A DNA stretch of 64,000 bases from Gallionella sp. (GCA_028687575.1 JAQTZW010000001.1:248001-312000); one strand, 5' to 3'; positions 38,041-47,656 are shown, numbered from the stretch's first letter. Made by a program: numbers and translations. The notes: a model not told the origin generated them from the letters alone.

Positions 38041-39654
38041 ATGGAATATGTCCAGTTTCACAAGCTTTCTGCGCTTGTGATAGATGACATCAGTTCGATG
38101 CGCCATGCGATACGTGCGCAATTGCAGTCCATAGGCATGAATCAGGTAAGTGTCGCGACCAATGCGGACGAAGCGCTCGAGAAGATAAAGACGAGCAATT
38201 TTGACCTTATTCTGTGCGACTACAACTTGAACAAGGTCAGTTCCGGCCAGCATTTCCTCGAATATCTGCGCACCGAGAAGTTGCTTGATGCGACTTCCAT
38301 TTTTGTCATGCTCACCGCCGAAGCGGAATACAGCTTTGTGGCTAACGCGGTGGAATTTGCGCCCGATGACTACCTGCTAAAGCCCTGCTCGGAAAACAAA
38401 CTGCGCTCGCGGCTAGTGCGGCTGATAGATCGGCGTGCTTTTCTGATGCCGGCGCTGCTCGCTTTGAACGAACGGAAATTCGAACAGGTCATTGCCATCT
38501 GCGACAAATTGTTAACCCTGTCGCCGGATGAACGGCGCAGGATGGATGTCCTCAAGCGCAAGGCGGAAGCGCAGTTCGTACTCGGTCAATATGCCGAGGT
38601 GCTTGAGACTTACGCACAGGCCGCTGCTACCCGAAGCGATGTGCCATGGGTTGCCTTGGGGGCGGCGCGCGCACATTTCGAGCTGAAGAAATATGCAGAG
38701 GTGGCGGATCGGGCGGCCATCCTCATCGAAAAACATCCGAATTATGTCGCCGCATATGAATTGCTTGCAAATGCACGGCTAGAGATGGATGAGGAAGAGG
38801 CGGCCTACGAGTTGCTGCAACGCTCATCAGACATTCTGCCCAGCGCTAAACGTTTCCGCTCGGTAGCGCAGTCGGCCTATTTGTTGGGCAAGCTGGAAGA
38901 GGCCAAGTCGAATGCGGAAGCCGCCATCCGTTTGTCGAACGGCTCCATGGTCGAGCGATCGGGCGACTACTTGTCCTTGTCGCAAGCCCAGGTGGACATG
39001 GGTGATCATGCGGCAGCCATCCAGACGCTGGAAAAGAATGCCAGAAAATATGGTGAAGAAGGCATCTATGGAGTGGCGAAGTGCGCCATCCTTGCGCAAG
39101 CCTATGTCGCTTCGGGGGATAAGGAGCGCGGCAGCAAACTGATGGCGCGCGCGGTGTCGCTGATGGGTGCCCGAAAAAACAGTTTTGTGATGACGGTGAT
39201 GGGCAAGGCCGCACTGAAGGTTGGCGATGTGGCGCTGGGTTTGAAACTGTTGACGCAATCGGTGCAGTTTAGCGGCAAATCCGAGAAGCGCATTGCGCGA
39301 CATGTCAGGAAATCCATGCTGGATACCGGTCATCAGGACAAGGTCGAAGATGTGATAGATGGCGGCAGGAAACGCATTCTGCTGCTGGTCGAAGAGGCAA
39401 CGCGGCTGATGCGCAGCGCGCATTTTTCCGAAGCGCATGAAAAATTATTGAGCGCACTGGACATCCATTCCGAGAATCTTGAAGCCTTGCTGTCTGCCGC
39501 GCAACTGCACTTGTTGTGGCTGAAACAGGGCGGGCTGGATGCCGAAGTTCTGGCGCGCACCAAGTTGTATCTATCCACGCTGGATAGATTGTTGCCTAGC
39601 AATCAGAAGGTTATGAACTTTTATCGTTATTTCAACGAGATAGTGGGGGCGTAA
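38041..39654 (+). CDS. Response regulator with C-terminal TPR repeats
   Basis: 537 residues from the ATG at 38041; in-frame GTG (37993) and TTG (37984, GGAG upstream) are possible earlier starts. An N-terminal CheY-like receiver (about 8-128) has the acidic pair D15/D16, phosphoacceptor D60 in LILCDYNLN, and Lys in DYLLKPCSE. The rest is helical with TPR-like repeats (roughly 150-380 and more weakly beyond) and no DNA-binding or enzymatic domain, so output is probably by protein binding. The next gene is a kinase-like ATPase starting directly after its stop. Confidence 0.8.
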   Translation: MEYVQFHKLSALVIDDISSMRHAIRAQLQSIGMNQVSVATNADEALEKIKTSNFDLILCDYNLNKVSSGQHFLEYLRTEKLLDATSIFVMLTAEAEYSFVANAVEFAPDDYLLKPCSENKLRSRLVRLIDRRAFLMPALLALNERKFEQVIAICDKLLTLSPDERRRMDVLKRKAEAQFVLGQYAEVLETYAQAAATRSDVPWVALGAARAHFELKKYAEVADRAAILIEKHPNYVAAYELLANARLEMDEEEAAYELLQRSSDILPSAKRFRSVAQSAYLLGKLEEAKSNAEAAIRLSNGSMVERSGDYLSLSQAQVDMGDHAAAIQTLEKNARKYGEEGIYGVAKCAILAQAYVASGDKERGSKLMARAVSLMGARKNSFVMTVMGKAALKVGDVALGLKLLTQSVQFSGKSEKRIARHVRKSMLDTGHQDKVEDVIDGGRKRILLLVEEATRLMRSAHFSEAHEKLLSALDIHSENLEALLSAAQLHLLWLKQGGLDAEVLARTKLYLSTLDRLLPSNQKVMNFYRYFNEIVGA

Positions 39655-40317
39655 ATGGAGCGGGTATTGTCGGCACTGGTAATACACGACATCAAGAACG
39701 CGTTGGCGTTGCTTGAAATAGACCTCGAACAACTGAATCATCACGCCGACATTCCCCCCGAGGGGCGGCACGCCTATCACCGTTGCATCGAATTGAAGAA
39801 TCGCCTGGTAAGCTTCCTGACGCTCTACAAACATGAGCAGTCGGGACTGCAACCGGTCGCGGTCGAAGTGAGTCTGGCGGAGTTCGTCGAAGATCTGGTG
39901 GGCAACAGTAGCTCTGCGATGATGTCGGAAAGTCATCATGGTCACCCGATTACGGTGCGCGCAGCCACCGAGCGGATGAGTCCGGAAGGCGGGTTCGCCC
40001 AGTTTGATGAAAATTTACTCGAACTGGCTCTGGAGTCAGCGATCAATAATGCGGTACGCTACGCGCACCACACTGTCGAGGTCTGGTTCGAGCAAAGCGG
40101 TGATAAGGTCGTATTCAGGGTGGCGGACGACGGGGTAGGCGTGGGCTTGGTGGATGAAAGGATGCAGCGCAAGACCGCTGACACATCCGCCTCTACCGGT
40201 TTGGGGCTGGCACTGTGCAAGGCCGTGGCCGATGCGCATGGTTCCGGGGCAGTTTCGCTGGAAAACGTACAAGGTGGCGGGACGTTGTTTTCGATGACTT
40301 TGTGCAACGCAAGTTGA
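39655..40317 (+). CDS. Soluble histidine kinase-like protein (HATPase domain)
   Basis: 220 residues. A short dimerisation helix with a candidate phospho-His, LVIHDIKNALALLE (H11), leads to a HATPase_c domain: N-box ESAINNAVRYAHH, G1 VADDGVGVG, G2 STGLGLALCKAV. There is no transmembrane or sensor domain, so it must be cytoplasmic and take its signal from a partner. It begins at the base after the response regulator stop; the two very likely form a two-component pair. Confidence 0.78.
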   Translation: MERVLSALVIHDIKNALALLEIDLEQLNHHADIPPEGRHAYHRCIELKNRLVSFLTLYKHEQSGLQPVAVEVSLAEFVEDLVGNSSSAMMSESHHGHPITVRAATERMSPEGGFAQFDENLLELALESAINNAVRYAHHTVEVWFEQSGDKVVFRVADDGVGVGLVDERMQRKTADTSASTGLGLALCKAVADAHGSGAVSLENVQGGGTLFSMTLCNAS

Positions 40318-40336
40318 TATTTGAGCGGGGGGTAGC

Positions 40337-40627
40337 ATGCTGGTGACATTCAAGACAGATTTTCATGCCAACATCCTGATGTTCGGCGACGACGCGCGCG
40401 CCATGCTGAAAGTCATCGGACACAGCGGCACGATCCCCAGTGCGATATTGGCGGAGGATGTGCCGGCTGCGCGTGACCGCTTGGTGGCAGCGGTCGAGGC
40501 GCAAAAAGCTGTTACTGCCGTCCAGGAGAAGGACACCCATGCGGTAAGTTTCATCAATCGCGCGCGGCCATTGATTGAACTTTTCGATGACGCGGTCAAA
40601 AAAAGCAGCAATGTGATGTGGGAATAG
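40337..40627 (+). CDS. DUF1840 family protein
   Basis: 96 residues. The start MLVTFKTDFHANILMFGDDA and the ending SFINRARPLIELFDDAVKK match the DUF1840 family of small beta- and gammaproteobacterial proteins of unknown function. The pattern of a beta start and helical end is visible. A run of six G upstream is the ribosome site. Probably co-transcribed with the two-component pair. Confidence 0.75.
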   Translation: MLVTFKTDFHANILMFGDDARAMLKVIGHSGTIPSAILAEDVPAARDRLVAAVEAQKAVTAVQEKDTHAVSFINRARPLIELFDDAVKKSSNVMWE

Positions 40628-40635
40628 GGGGGGTC

Positions 40636-40824
40636 ATGAAAAATATGGAACAACTGGAACTGGATGCCCATCGCGACGAGTTGGTGGCCGACTTGTCCGA
40701 GCTTTTCGAAAAATACCGCACTATCTTCGGTTGGGATATTCCCGAAATTAATCAGCCGGCGGCTGACAAACTGATCCTGGCGGCGATGCACAAAGCGCTT
40801 GACGAGATCGCCGGTCAGGTCTGA
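40636..40824 (+). CDS. Small hypothetical protein
   Basis: 62 residues from the ATG at 40636, with GGGGGGG close upstream. Mostly helical and acidic (LELDAHRDELVADLSELFEK), with a short Trp-containing turn (FGWDIPEI). No family recognised. It is nine bases from the DUF1840 gene and is the last gene before a bidirectional terminator. Confidence 0.55.
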   Translation: MKNMEQLELDAHRDELVADLSELFEKYRTIFGWDIPEINQPAADKLILAAMHKALDEIAGQV

Positions 40825-40832
40825 CCGGCCGC

Positions 40833-40873
40833 TCATCAAAAAAGCCTCGTCTTGGACGAGGCTTTTTTGATGA
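40833..40873. terminator. Bidirectional terminator between the small-protein gene and fabI
   Basis: A nearly perfect 41-base palindrome centred on 40853 with stem GCCTCGTC/GACGAGGC flanked by six A and six T. It serves convergent genes on both strands. Confidence 0.92.
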
Positions 40874-40895
40874 CTAAGCGCGCGTACTGCGGGCG

Positions 40896-41684
40896 TCAGG
40901 CTTCGGTGCAACCCAGTGAGGTGGTGTTGAATCCGCCGTCCACATAGGTGATTTCGCCGGTGATGCCGCTGGCCAGATCGCTGCACAGGAAGGCGGCAGC
41001 GTTGCCGACCTCCTCCGATGTCACATTGCGCTTCAGAGGCGCGTTCTTTTCGTTGTAGGTCAACAGTTTGGAAAAGTCAGCGATGCCGGCGGCGGCCAGC
41101 GTGCGGATCGGCCCGGCGGAGATGGCGTTGGCGCGGATGCCTTTGGCACCCAGATTCATCGCGAGATAGCGCACGCTGGCTTCCAGACTGGCCTTGGCCA
41201 GCCCCATTACGTTGTAATGCGGCATGGTGCGTATCGCGCCCAGATAGCTCAACGTCAGGATGGCGGCTTTGCGGCCTTCCATCATCGGCAGCGCAGCCTT
41301 GGCCATGGCGGGAAAGCTGTAGGCGCTGATGTCGTGGGCGATACGGAACGCTTCGCGGCTGAAACCGTCGAGGAATTCGCCGTCCAGCGCTTCACGCGGT
41401 GCGTAAGCGATGGCATGTATAAAACCGTCGAAACCGTCCCAGTGCTGGTTTAAGTCAACAAACAACTGATTGATGCTGTCATCGGAGGCAGCATCGCATT
41501 CGAATACCAGTTCGCTGTCGAACTGCTTGGCGAGCTCGGTCACGCGGTCGCGTACGCGCTCACCCTGGTAGGTGAACGCTAGTTCGGCACCTTCGCGGTG
41601 CATCGCCTGTGCACAGCCGTAAGCGATGGAGCGGTTGCTGATCATGCCGGTAATCAGGAAGCGTTTGTTGGCCAGAAATCCCAT
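40896..41684 (-). CDS. fabI: Enoyl-ACP reductase I (NADH)
   Basis: 262 residues. FabI reduces enoyl-ACP in the last step of each elongation cycle and is the triclosan target. The sequence shows [28 protein letters not shown], and the catalytic Tyr/Lys pair in the motif [20 protein letters not shown] (Tyr-x6-Lys), then [14 protein letters not shown]. Divergent from ccmA; an AT-rich region with TATAAT-like boxes lies between. Confidence 0.96.
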   Translation of the reverse strand: MGFLANKRFLITGMISNRSIAYGCAQAMHREGAELAFTYQGERVRDRVTELAKQFDSELVFECDAASDDSINQLFVDLNQHWDGFDGFIHAIAYAPREALDGEFLDGFSREAFRIAHDISAYSFPAMAKAALPMMEGRKAAILTLSYLGAIRTMPHYNVMGLAKASLEASVRYLAMNLGAKGIRANAISAGPIRTLAAAGIADFSKLLTYNEKNAPLKRNVTSEEVGNAAAFLCSDLASGITGEITYVDGGFNTTSLGCTEA

Positions 41685-41773
41685 GTTTATCCTCTTGCTG
41701 CGGTGAATTATTGGTCAAAATCGGCGCGATTATAATGCAATTGATTGCTGTGCATGGGTTTGGCTCTATCGTA

Positions 41774-41779
41774 TATAAT
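41774..41779 (+). promoter_or_regulatory. Perfect -10 box upstream of ccmA
   Basis: TATAAT at 41774-41779, about 30 bases before the ccmA ATG. No good -35 at 16-18 bases. A second TATAAT reads on the minus strand at 41734-41729 toward fabI, giving a divergent promoter region. Confidence 0.5.
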
Positions 41780-41809
41780 CGTCCGCTGTTCAATTTCAGG
41801 TTCACCTCC

Positions 41810-42424
41810 ATGCTGGAAGTCAGCAATCTTGCCTGTAGCCGTGGCGATCATCGTTTGTTTTCGGGTTTAAGCTTTACGCTGCAGCCGGGTCAAATCATGC
41901 AGATTCAGGGCAAGAACGGTAGTGGCAAGACTAGTCTGTTGCGCACCCTGTGCGGTTTCATCCTGCAGGATGAGGGGGTGATCGCATGGGGTGGCACGGA
42001 TGTGCGCGAACTGGGCGAGGAATATTTCGCGCAGATGATGTACCTCGGTCATCTGAATGCCATCAAGGATGAATTGAGTGCGCTGGAGAACCTGCACATT
42101 TCGGCGGGATTGTCGGGTGATAGTTTGAGTGAGAAGGATGCCCTCGCCGCGTTGCGCCGCTTGGGCTTGCGAGGCCGCGAAAATCTGCCTGCCAAGGTGC
42201 TGTCACAGGGGCAGCGGAGGCGTGTTGCGCTGGCGCGCATGCTGGTCAGCGAGGCGAAATTGTGGATACTCGATGAACCTTTGGCGGCACTTGATGTCGG
42301 AGCCGTGGCGCTGATACAGGAGCTGATTGCTGAACATCTGGCCAGACAAGGCATGGTAATCTTCACGACCCATCAACCGCTGGAAGTGGCGGGCATGGAA
42401 ATGCGCAGTTTGTCACTGTCGTGA
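41810..42424 (+). CDS. ccmA: Cytochrome c maturation ABC ATPase CcmA
   Basis: 204 residues. CcmA powers release of heme-loaded CcmE with CcmB, CcmC and CcmD. Walker A QGKNGSGKTSLLRTL, signature LSQGQRRRVALARML and Walker B LWILDEPLAALD are present. The ATG at 41810 matches the usual family start; the upstream extension is rejected because the -10 box lies in it. First gene of a complete ccmABCDEFGHI operon. Confidence 0.95.
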   Translation: MLEVSNLACSRGDHRLFSGLSFTLQPGQIMQIQGKNGSGKTSLLRTLCGFILQDEGVIAWGGTDVRELGEEYFAQMMYLGHLNAIKDELSALENLHISAGLSGDSLSEKDALAALRRLGLRGRENLPAKVLSQGQRRRVALARMLVSEAKLWILDEPLAALDVGAVALIQELIAEHLARQGMVIFTTHQPLEVAGMEMRSLSLS

Positions 42425-42437
42425 GGTGGATGCTGAT

Positions 42438-43121
42438 ATGAAGAAATTATCGCTATTCTCCCTGTTGGTGTTGGTTGTGCGCCGCGACTTGGTGTTGGCG
42501 ATGCGCTGTCGCACGGATGTGTTGACGACGCTGGTATTCTTTGTGATGGTGGTGAGCTTGTTCCCGCTGGGTGTGGGCCCTGAGGCCGATATGTTGCGCA
42601 AGATCGCGCCGGGCGTGTTGTGGGTGGCGGCGCTGTTGTCGTCCATGTTGTCGCTGGGCAGACTGTTCGCCGCAGATCATCAGGATGGCACGCTGGAACA
42701 GATGTTGCTTGTGCCGCAGTCACTTGCGGTGCTGGTGCTGGGCAAGATGGTGTCGCACTGGATGGTGTCCGGCTTGCCGCTGGTGTTGCTGGCACCGGTG
42801 CTGGGCTTGCAGTTTGATATGTCGGTCGAAGCGATCGGTGTGTTGATGCTGGGTCTGCTGCTGGGTACGCCGATACTCAGTATGCTGGGTGCGATTGGCG
42901 CGGCGCTGACATTGGGTTTGCGGGGTGGCGGCGTGTTGCTGTCCCTGCTGGTGTTGCCGCTATGTATCCCGGTGCTTATTTTCGGCACGGGTGCGGTAGG
43001 TGCAGTGACCGCGAGTTTGTCGTATTCGTCCCATTTGTCGTTGATGGGCGCGATGTTTGTGTTGGCTTTGACTTTCACCCCCTGGGTGACTGCGCAGGCG
43101 TTACGTATTTCAATGGAGTAG
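42438..43121 (+). CDS. ccmB: Heme exporter subunit CcmB
   Basis: 227 residues with six predicted transmembrane helices. CcmB is the membrane partner of CcmA. The motifs VRRDLVLAMRCRTD, LLSSMLSLGRLFAADHQDGT (family signature around the FxxDxxDG pattern) and LVLPLCIPVLIFGTGA are seen. The ATG at 42438 with GAGGTGG upstream is preferred to a GTG at 42426. Confidence 0.94.
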   Translation: MKKLSLFSLLVLVVRRDLVLAMRCRTDVLTTLVFFVMVVSLFPLGVGPEADMLRKIAPGVLWVAALLSSMLSLGRLFAADHQDGTLEQMLLVPQSLAVLVLGKMVSHWMVSGLPLVLLAPVLGLQFDMSVEAIGVLMLGLLLGTPILSMLGAIGAALTLGLRGGGVLLSLLVLPLCIPVLIFGTGAVGAVTASLSYSSHLSLMGAMFVLALTFTPWVTAQALRISME

Positions 43122-43125
43122 AACT

Positions 43126-43878
43126 TTGGCAATAAACTGGTTTAAGTATTCTGCGCCGACGACCTTCTACGGGTTGGCTGGCAAATTGGTTCCCTGGTTC
43201 GCCGTTGCCTCTGCCGCACTGTTCGCAGTGGGGTTGTACATCGGTTTTGCCGTCGCACCCATGGATGCGACGCAGGGCGAGTTCTATCGCATCATCTTCA
43301 TTCATGTGCCGGCATCCATCCTGTCCATGTTCCTTTATCTGATCATGGCCGGTTATGCGGCGCTCGGTCTCATCTTCAATACCCGCTTGTCCGCGATGAT
43401 GGCCAGTGCCATGGCGCCGACCGGCGCATTGTTTGCCTTCATCTCGCTGTGGACTGGGGCGTTGTGGGGCAAGCCGATGTGGGGTGCGTGGTGGGTGTGG
43501 GATGCGCGCATGACTTCCGAGCTGATTCTGTTGTTCCTCTATCTGGGCTTCATCGCGCTGCATTCCTCGATAGACGATCCGCGCCGCGCTGATCGTGCTG
43601 CTGCCTTGCTGGCCATCGTCGGCTCGGTCAATGTGCCCATCATCTACTTCTCGGTGAAATGGTGGAACACCCTGCATCAGGGTTCGACCATCAAGTTCAG
43701 CGGCACGTCCATGCACATTGCCATGCAGCAGGCCATGTTCACCATGCTGGCCGCCTGCTGGCTGTATGCCATCGCGGTCACGCTTGCAAGGGTGCGCAGC
43801 ATCATTCTGGAGCGCGAGAAGCAAACAAAATGGGTATCCGAATTGCCGGAAGTGGCACAAGGGGAGGGTAAGCAATGA
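43126..43878 (+). CDS. ccmC: Heme handling protein CcmC
   Basis: 250 residues, six helices. CcmC loads heme onto CcmE. The tryptophan-rich motif appears as GAWWVWDARMTSELIL, flanked by the two heme-ligand histidines in FIHVPASI and in the later THR-equivalent loop (HQGSTIKFSGTSMH). The start is TTG with GGAG eight bases upstream. The stop overlaps ccmD (ATGA). Confidence 0.95.
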   Translation: MAINWFKYSAPTTFYGLAGKLVPWFAVASAALFAVGLYIGFAVAPMDATQGEFYRIIFIHVPASILSMFLYLIMAGYAALGLIFNTRLSAMMASAMAPTGALFAFISLWTGALWGKPMWGAWWVWDARMTSELILLFLYLGFIALHSSIDDPRRADRAAALLAIVGSVNVPIIYFSVKWWNTLHQGSTIKFSGTSMHIAMQQAMFTMLAACWLYAIAVTLARVRSIILEREKQTKWVSELPEVAQGEGKQ

Positions 43879-44048
43879 GCCTCGATATCTGGATGAGAGA
43901 GAATCCGCTGACCTATGTGTGGATAGGTTCCTACGCGGTGGCGTTTTTGGTATTCGCGGTGGAAATCGTGATGGTCAAGCATAAGCGCAAGATTACTTTG
44001 CAGCAGGTGCGCCTGATGCATGACGTCGAACAAGTAGAACAGGAGTAA
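43875..44048 (+). CDS. ccmD: Heme exporter protein CcmD
   Basis: 57 residues, a small single-helix protein that joins the CcmABC complex and helps holo-CcmE release. The translation has one transmembrane helix ([20 protein letters not shown]) followed by a basic, then acidic tail ([14 protein letters not shown]). It overlaps the ccmC stop by four bases and ccmE starts two bases after it. Confidence 0.93.
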   Translation: MSLDIWMRENPLTYVWIGSYAVAFLVFAVEIVMVKHKRKITLQQVRLMHDVEQVEQE

Positions 44049-44050
44049 GG

Positions 44051-44542
44051 ATGAAGCCGCGTCAGAAGAGATTTGTTTACATCATCGTTGCGGTTGCCGC
44101 GATTGGCTTGGCTGTCGGTCTGGTGCTCAATGCCCTGAAAGACAACGTCAGCCTGTATTTCACGCCGACCCAGGTATACAACAAAGAGGCGCCTGAAGGT
44201 CGCAGCTTCCGTATCGGCGGACTGGTCGAGGCGGGTAGCGTCAAACGCGAGGCCGACGGGCTGACCGTGCATTTCGCGATCACTGACCTGCACAAGAGTT
44301 TGCCGGTGGTTTACAAGGGCATCCTGCCAGACCTTTTCAAGGAAGGTAAGGGCGTGGTCGCACAGGGCAAGATCGAGGCAGATGGCTTGATGCATGCCTC
44401 CGAAGTGCTGGCCAAGCACGATGAAAACTACATGCCGCCCGAAGCCAAGGATGCGCTGGACAAGGCTGCCGCTGCCAATGCCGCCGCAACGGGTGCGGCA
44501 TCTTCCGTCGGTGCAGCCTCCGCCGTGCCTGTAGCACAATGA
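44051..44542 (+). CDS. ccmE: Heme chaperone CcmE
   Basis: 163 residues. CcmE carries heme covalently on a His to CcmF. An N-terminal membrane anchor ([22 protein letters not shown]) is followed by the beta-barrel; the heme-binding motif is [12 protein letters not shown]. The Ala/Val-rich C-terminal tail is unusually low in complexity. AGGAG precedes the ATG. Confidence 0.96.
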   Translation: MKPRQKRFVYIIVAVAAIGLAVGLVLNALKDNVSLYFTPTQVYNKEAPEGRSFRIGGLVEAGSVKREADGLTVHFAITDLHKSLPVVYKGILPDLFKEGKGVVAQGKIEADGLMHASEVLAKHDENYMPPEAKDALDKAAAANAAATGAASSVGAASAVPVAQ

Positions 44543-44586
44543 TTGAGCAGTATTAAGCCGCAAGCCAATACAACGAAAGTCTATAC

Positions 44587-46626
44587 ATGATTCCAGAGCT
44601 AGGTCTATTTTCACTCATCATCGCGCTGTGTCTGGCGATTATCCTGGGCGTGTTGCCGATATTGGGCGCAGCCCGCAACAATGCGGTATTCATGGGGGTT
44701 GCCCGCCCGCTCGCTTACGGGCAATTGTTGATGATAGCGCTGGCCTTCGCCGCATTGGCCTACGCCTTCCTGCACAACGACTTCTCGGTGTTGTATGTCG
44801 CGGAGCATTCCAATTCTCAGCTGCCCTCCATCTACCGTTTCTCTGCAATCTGGGGTGGTCACGAGGGTTCCTTGCTGTTGTGGACGCTGTTGCTGGCAGT
44901 CTGGACGGCTGCCGTGGCGACTTTCAGCAAGCATTTGCCAGACGAAATGGTGGCGCGTGTACTGGGTGTGATGGGACTGATCTCGGTCGGCTTCATCCTG
45001 TTCATGCTGCTGACTTCCTGCCCGTTCGACCGCCTGCTGCCGGCTGCCGCCGATGGCCGGGACTTGAATCCGCTGCTACAGGATCCGGGCTTGGTGATCC
45101 ATCCGCCGATGTTGTATATGGGCTATGTCGGCTTCTCGGTGGCTTTCGCATTCGCCATTTCAGCGCTGCTGGGCGGTAAGCTGGATGCGACCTGGGCGCG
45201 CTGGTCGCGTCCCTGGACGACGGTCGCGTGGGTATTCATGACCTGCGGTATCGCGCTGGGCAGCGGCTGGGCGTATTACGAACTGGGTTGGGGCGGCTGG
45301 TGGTTCTGGGATCCGGTCGAGAACGCTTCGTTCATGCCGTGGTTGCTCGGTACCGCGCTGATCCATTCGCTGGCAGTGACCGAGAAACGTGGCGCGTTCA
45401 AGAGCTGGACGGTGCTGCTGGCGATCGCCGCGTTCTCGCTCTCGCTGCTGGGCACCTTCCTGGTGCGTTCCGGCGTGCTGACTTCGGTGCACTCGTTCGC
45501 CGCAGATCCCAAGCGCGGTATCTTCATCCTGAGTTTCCTGGTGCTGGTGGTCGGCGCCTCGCTGTTGTTGTTTGCCTGGCGCGCGCCCAAGGTGGGGCTG
45601 GGCGGTAAGTTCGACGCAATCTCTCGTGAATCGCTGCTACTGTCCAACAACGTATTGTTGTCGGTAGCTTCCGCTTCGGTGTTCATCGGCACGCTCTATC
45701 CGCTGTTCATGGATGCGCTGGGTTACGGCAAGTTGTCGGTCGGTGCGCCGTATTTTCAGGCGGTGTTCGTGCCGCTGATGATTCCCATGGTGTTCATGAT
45801 GGGTCTGGGGCCGCTGGCGCGCTGGAAGAAGATGGCCGTGCCAGACTTGGTGCAACGGGTGAAATGGGGCTTTGCAGCGGCGCTGGTGTTGGCGCTGGTG
45901 CTGCCACTGGTGATGGGTAAGATGCTGGTGCTGGAATCGAACAAATGGTCGCCGATGATTGCGCTCGGTCTGTTGATGGCATTCTGGGTGATTGCCTCGC
46001 TGTTTATCAGCCTGCGCCAGCGCCTGTCCGGCGAGGGCAGTTTCATGCTGCGCGTCAGTAAACAGAGTCTGAGTTATTACGGCATGCAACTGGCACATCT
46101 GGGCGTGGCAGTCTTTATCATCGGTGTGACGATGGTGAAAGGGTATGAGACCGAGCGGGACGTGCGCATGAACGTCGGCGACACGGTGATGGCTGGCGGT
46201 TATGAGTTCCGTTTCGATGGTGTGACCGAGAGCGAAGGCCCGAACTATGTGGCGGGCGTAGGTCATGTGACCATCAGTCAGGACGGCAAGGTGGTCAGTG
46301 AGCTGAACCCCGAAAAGCGCCAGTACAACGTGTCCGGCATGCCGTTGACTGAGGCTGCCATCCAGCCCGGACTGTTCCGCGACTTGTATGTGTCGCTGGG
46401 CGAGCCTATCCCGGAATCGGAAGGTGCCTGGGCGGTGCGCGTCTACATCAAGCCTTTTGTGGACTGGATTTGGGCGGGCTGTTTGCTGATGGGACTGGGC
46501 GGCATCCTCGCGATCAGCGACCGCCGTTACCGTATCCACCGCAAGGCTGCTGAGCAAAAGTCAGTTGCCGGTTCGTCGGATTCATCCTCCGTGGTCTACA
46601 ACACTCCCCAGGAGCAAGCATCATGA
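44587..46626 (+). CDS. ccmF: Heme lyase subunit CcmF
   Basis: 679 residues, about 15 transmembrane helices. CcmF with CcmH/CcmI attaches heme to apocytochrome. The WWD-type motif is in GWGGWWFWDPVENASFMPWL, with conserved His in the flanking helices (SIYRFSAIWGGHEGSLLLW and IHSLAVTEKRGAFKSW). The stop overlaps the next ATG. Confidence 0.96.
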   Translation: MIPELGLFSLIIALCLAIILGVLPILGAARNNAVFMGVARPLAYGQLLMIALAFAALAYAFLHNDFSVLYVAEHSNSQLPSIYRFSAIWGGHEGSLLLWTLLLAVWTAAVATFSKHLPDEMVARVLGVMGLISVGFILFMLLTSCPFDRLLPAAADGRDLNPLLQDPGLVIHPPMLYMGYVGFSVAFAFAISALLGGKLDATWARWSRPWTTVAWVFMTCGIALGSGWAYYELGWGGWWFWDPVENASFMPWLLGTALIHSLAVTEKRGAFKSWTVLLAIAAFSLSLLGTFLVRSGVLTSVHSFAADPKRGIFILSFLVLVVGASLLLFAWRAPKVGLGGKFDAISRESLLLSNNVLLSVASASVFIGTLYPLFMDALGYGKLSVGAPYFQAVFVPLMIPMVFMMGLGPLARWKKMAVPDLVQRVKWGFAAALVLALVLPLVMGKMLVLESNKWSPMIALGLLMAFWVIASLFISLRQRLSGEGSFMLRVSKQSLSYYGMQLAHLGVAVFIIGVTMVKGYETERDVRMNVGDTVMAGGYEFRFDGVTESEGPNYVAGVGHVTISQDGKVVSELNPEKRQYNVSGMPLTEAAIQPGLFRDLYVSLGEPIPESEGAWAVRVYIKPFVDWIWAGCLLMGLGGILAISDRRYRIHRKAAEQKSVAGSSDSSSVVYNTPQEQAS

Positions 46627-47177
46627 TGCGTTTCATCCTTCCATTCCTGTTGTTTGCGATTCTGGCAGGCTTTTTGTTCAAGGGGTTGTCCAACGTCAAC
46701 AACAATCTGGAGCAGGGTAAAGACCCGCGCGAGATCGCTTCGCCGCTGGTGGACAAGGCTGCCCCGGACTTTTCGCTGCCGTTGTTGCACACCCCGGACA
46801 AAAAGTTCGCCCCCGGCGAGCTGAAGGGCCAGGTCTGGCTGCTCAACGTCTGGGCTTCCTGGTGCGGTGCCTGCAAGGACGAGCATCCGGTGCTGATGGA
46901 GTTGTCCAAGCAGAATCTCCTGCCTATCGTCGGCGTGGACTACAAGGACAAGCGTGAAGATGGTGAAGCGGTGCTGAGCAAAGTGGGCGACCCCTACACG
47001 CTGGTGATCGCCGATGCTGACGGCAAGGCGTTCTTCAATTATGGCGTGTATGGCGTGCCTGAGAGCTATCTGATAGACAAGCAGGGCATCATCCGTTACA
47101 AGCTGACCGGTGCCATCAATGCGCAGAACTGGAGCGAGAAGTTATTGCCACTGATCAAGGAGTTGCAGGCTAAATGA
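46623..47177 (+). CDS. ccmG: Thiol:disulfide interchange protein CcmG/DsbE
   Basis: 184 residues. A membrane-anchored thioredoxin-like reductase that keeps apocytochrome CxxCH cysteines reduced. N-terminal anchor (FILPFLLFAILAGFLF), active site VWASWCGACKDEHP with a CGAC pair, cis-Pro in GVYGVPESYLID. Overlaps ccmF and ccmH by four bases each. Confidence 0.96.
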   Translation: MMRFILPFLLFAILAGFLFKGLSNVNNNLEQGKDPREIASPLVDKAAPDFSLPLLHTPDKKFAPGELKGQVWLLNVWASWCGACKDEHPVLMELSKQNLLPIVGVDYKDKREDGEAVLSKVGDPYTLVIADADGKAFFNYGVYGVPESYLIDKQGIIRYKLTGAINAQNWSEKLLPLIKELQAK

Positions 47178-47656
47178 GATATTTCTACATCCTGTTAATG
47201 TGTCTGTTGCCGGCATTTGCCCACGCCGGTCAGGCCAAGGACATCGCCGACGATCCGGTGCTGGAAGCACGCATGATCAAACTGGCCGAGAAGGTGCGCT
47301 GTCTGGTGTGCCAGAGTGAGCCGGTGTCCACTTCCCATTCCGACTGGTCCAACGACGTGCGTGCCATCATGCGCGACAAGATGAAGGCCGGTGCGACCGA
47401 CCAGGAGATCATGGACATGCTGGTCGAGCGTTTCGGCAAATCAGTGCTGTTCGATCCACCGGTGGACAAGGAGACTATGCCGCTGTGGGCCGCGCCGTTT
47501 GCATTGTTGCTGATAGGCGGTGCGCTGCTGGTTTACCAACTAAGGAAGCGTCGCGGTCTGGTGGCCGAGGCCGAGCTCTCCGCACAGGATGCCGCACGTG
47601 CGGCGCTGCTGCTGGACGAATCCGCATCAAATCAAGAGAAAGATACCAACGCATGA
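47174..47656 (+). CDS. ccmH: Cytochrome c maturation protein CcmH
   Basis: 160 residues. A periplasm-facing thiol oxidoreductase of the heme lyase. Signal/anchor at the start (ILLMCLLPAFAHAG), redox motif RCLVCQSEPVSTSHSDWSND, a membrane helix (LWAAPFALLLIGGALLVYQL) and a short charged tail. This is the single-domain form; the CcmI part is a separate gene that overlaps its end by four bases. Confidence 0.95.
   Translation: MRYFYILLMCLLPAFAHAGQAKDIADDPVLEARMIKLAEKVRCLVCQSEPVSTSHSDWSNDVRAIMRDKMKAGATDQEIMDMLVERFGKSVLFDPPVDKETMPLWAAPFALLLIGGALLVYQLRKRRGLVAEAELSAQDAARAALLLDESASNQEKDTNA

Noticed and set aside
45637..46557. Minus-strand open frame of 306 codons
   Set aside because: Antisense to ccmF; His/Gln-rich by-product of a hydrophobic membrane protein gene on the other strand.
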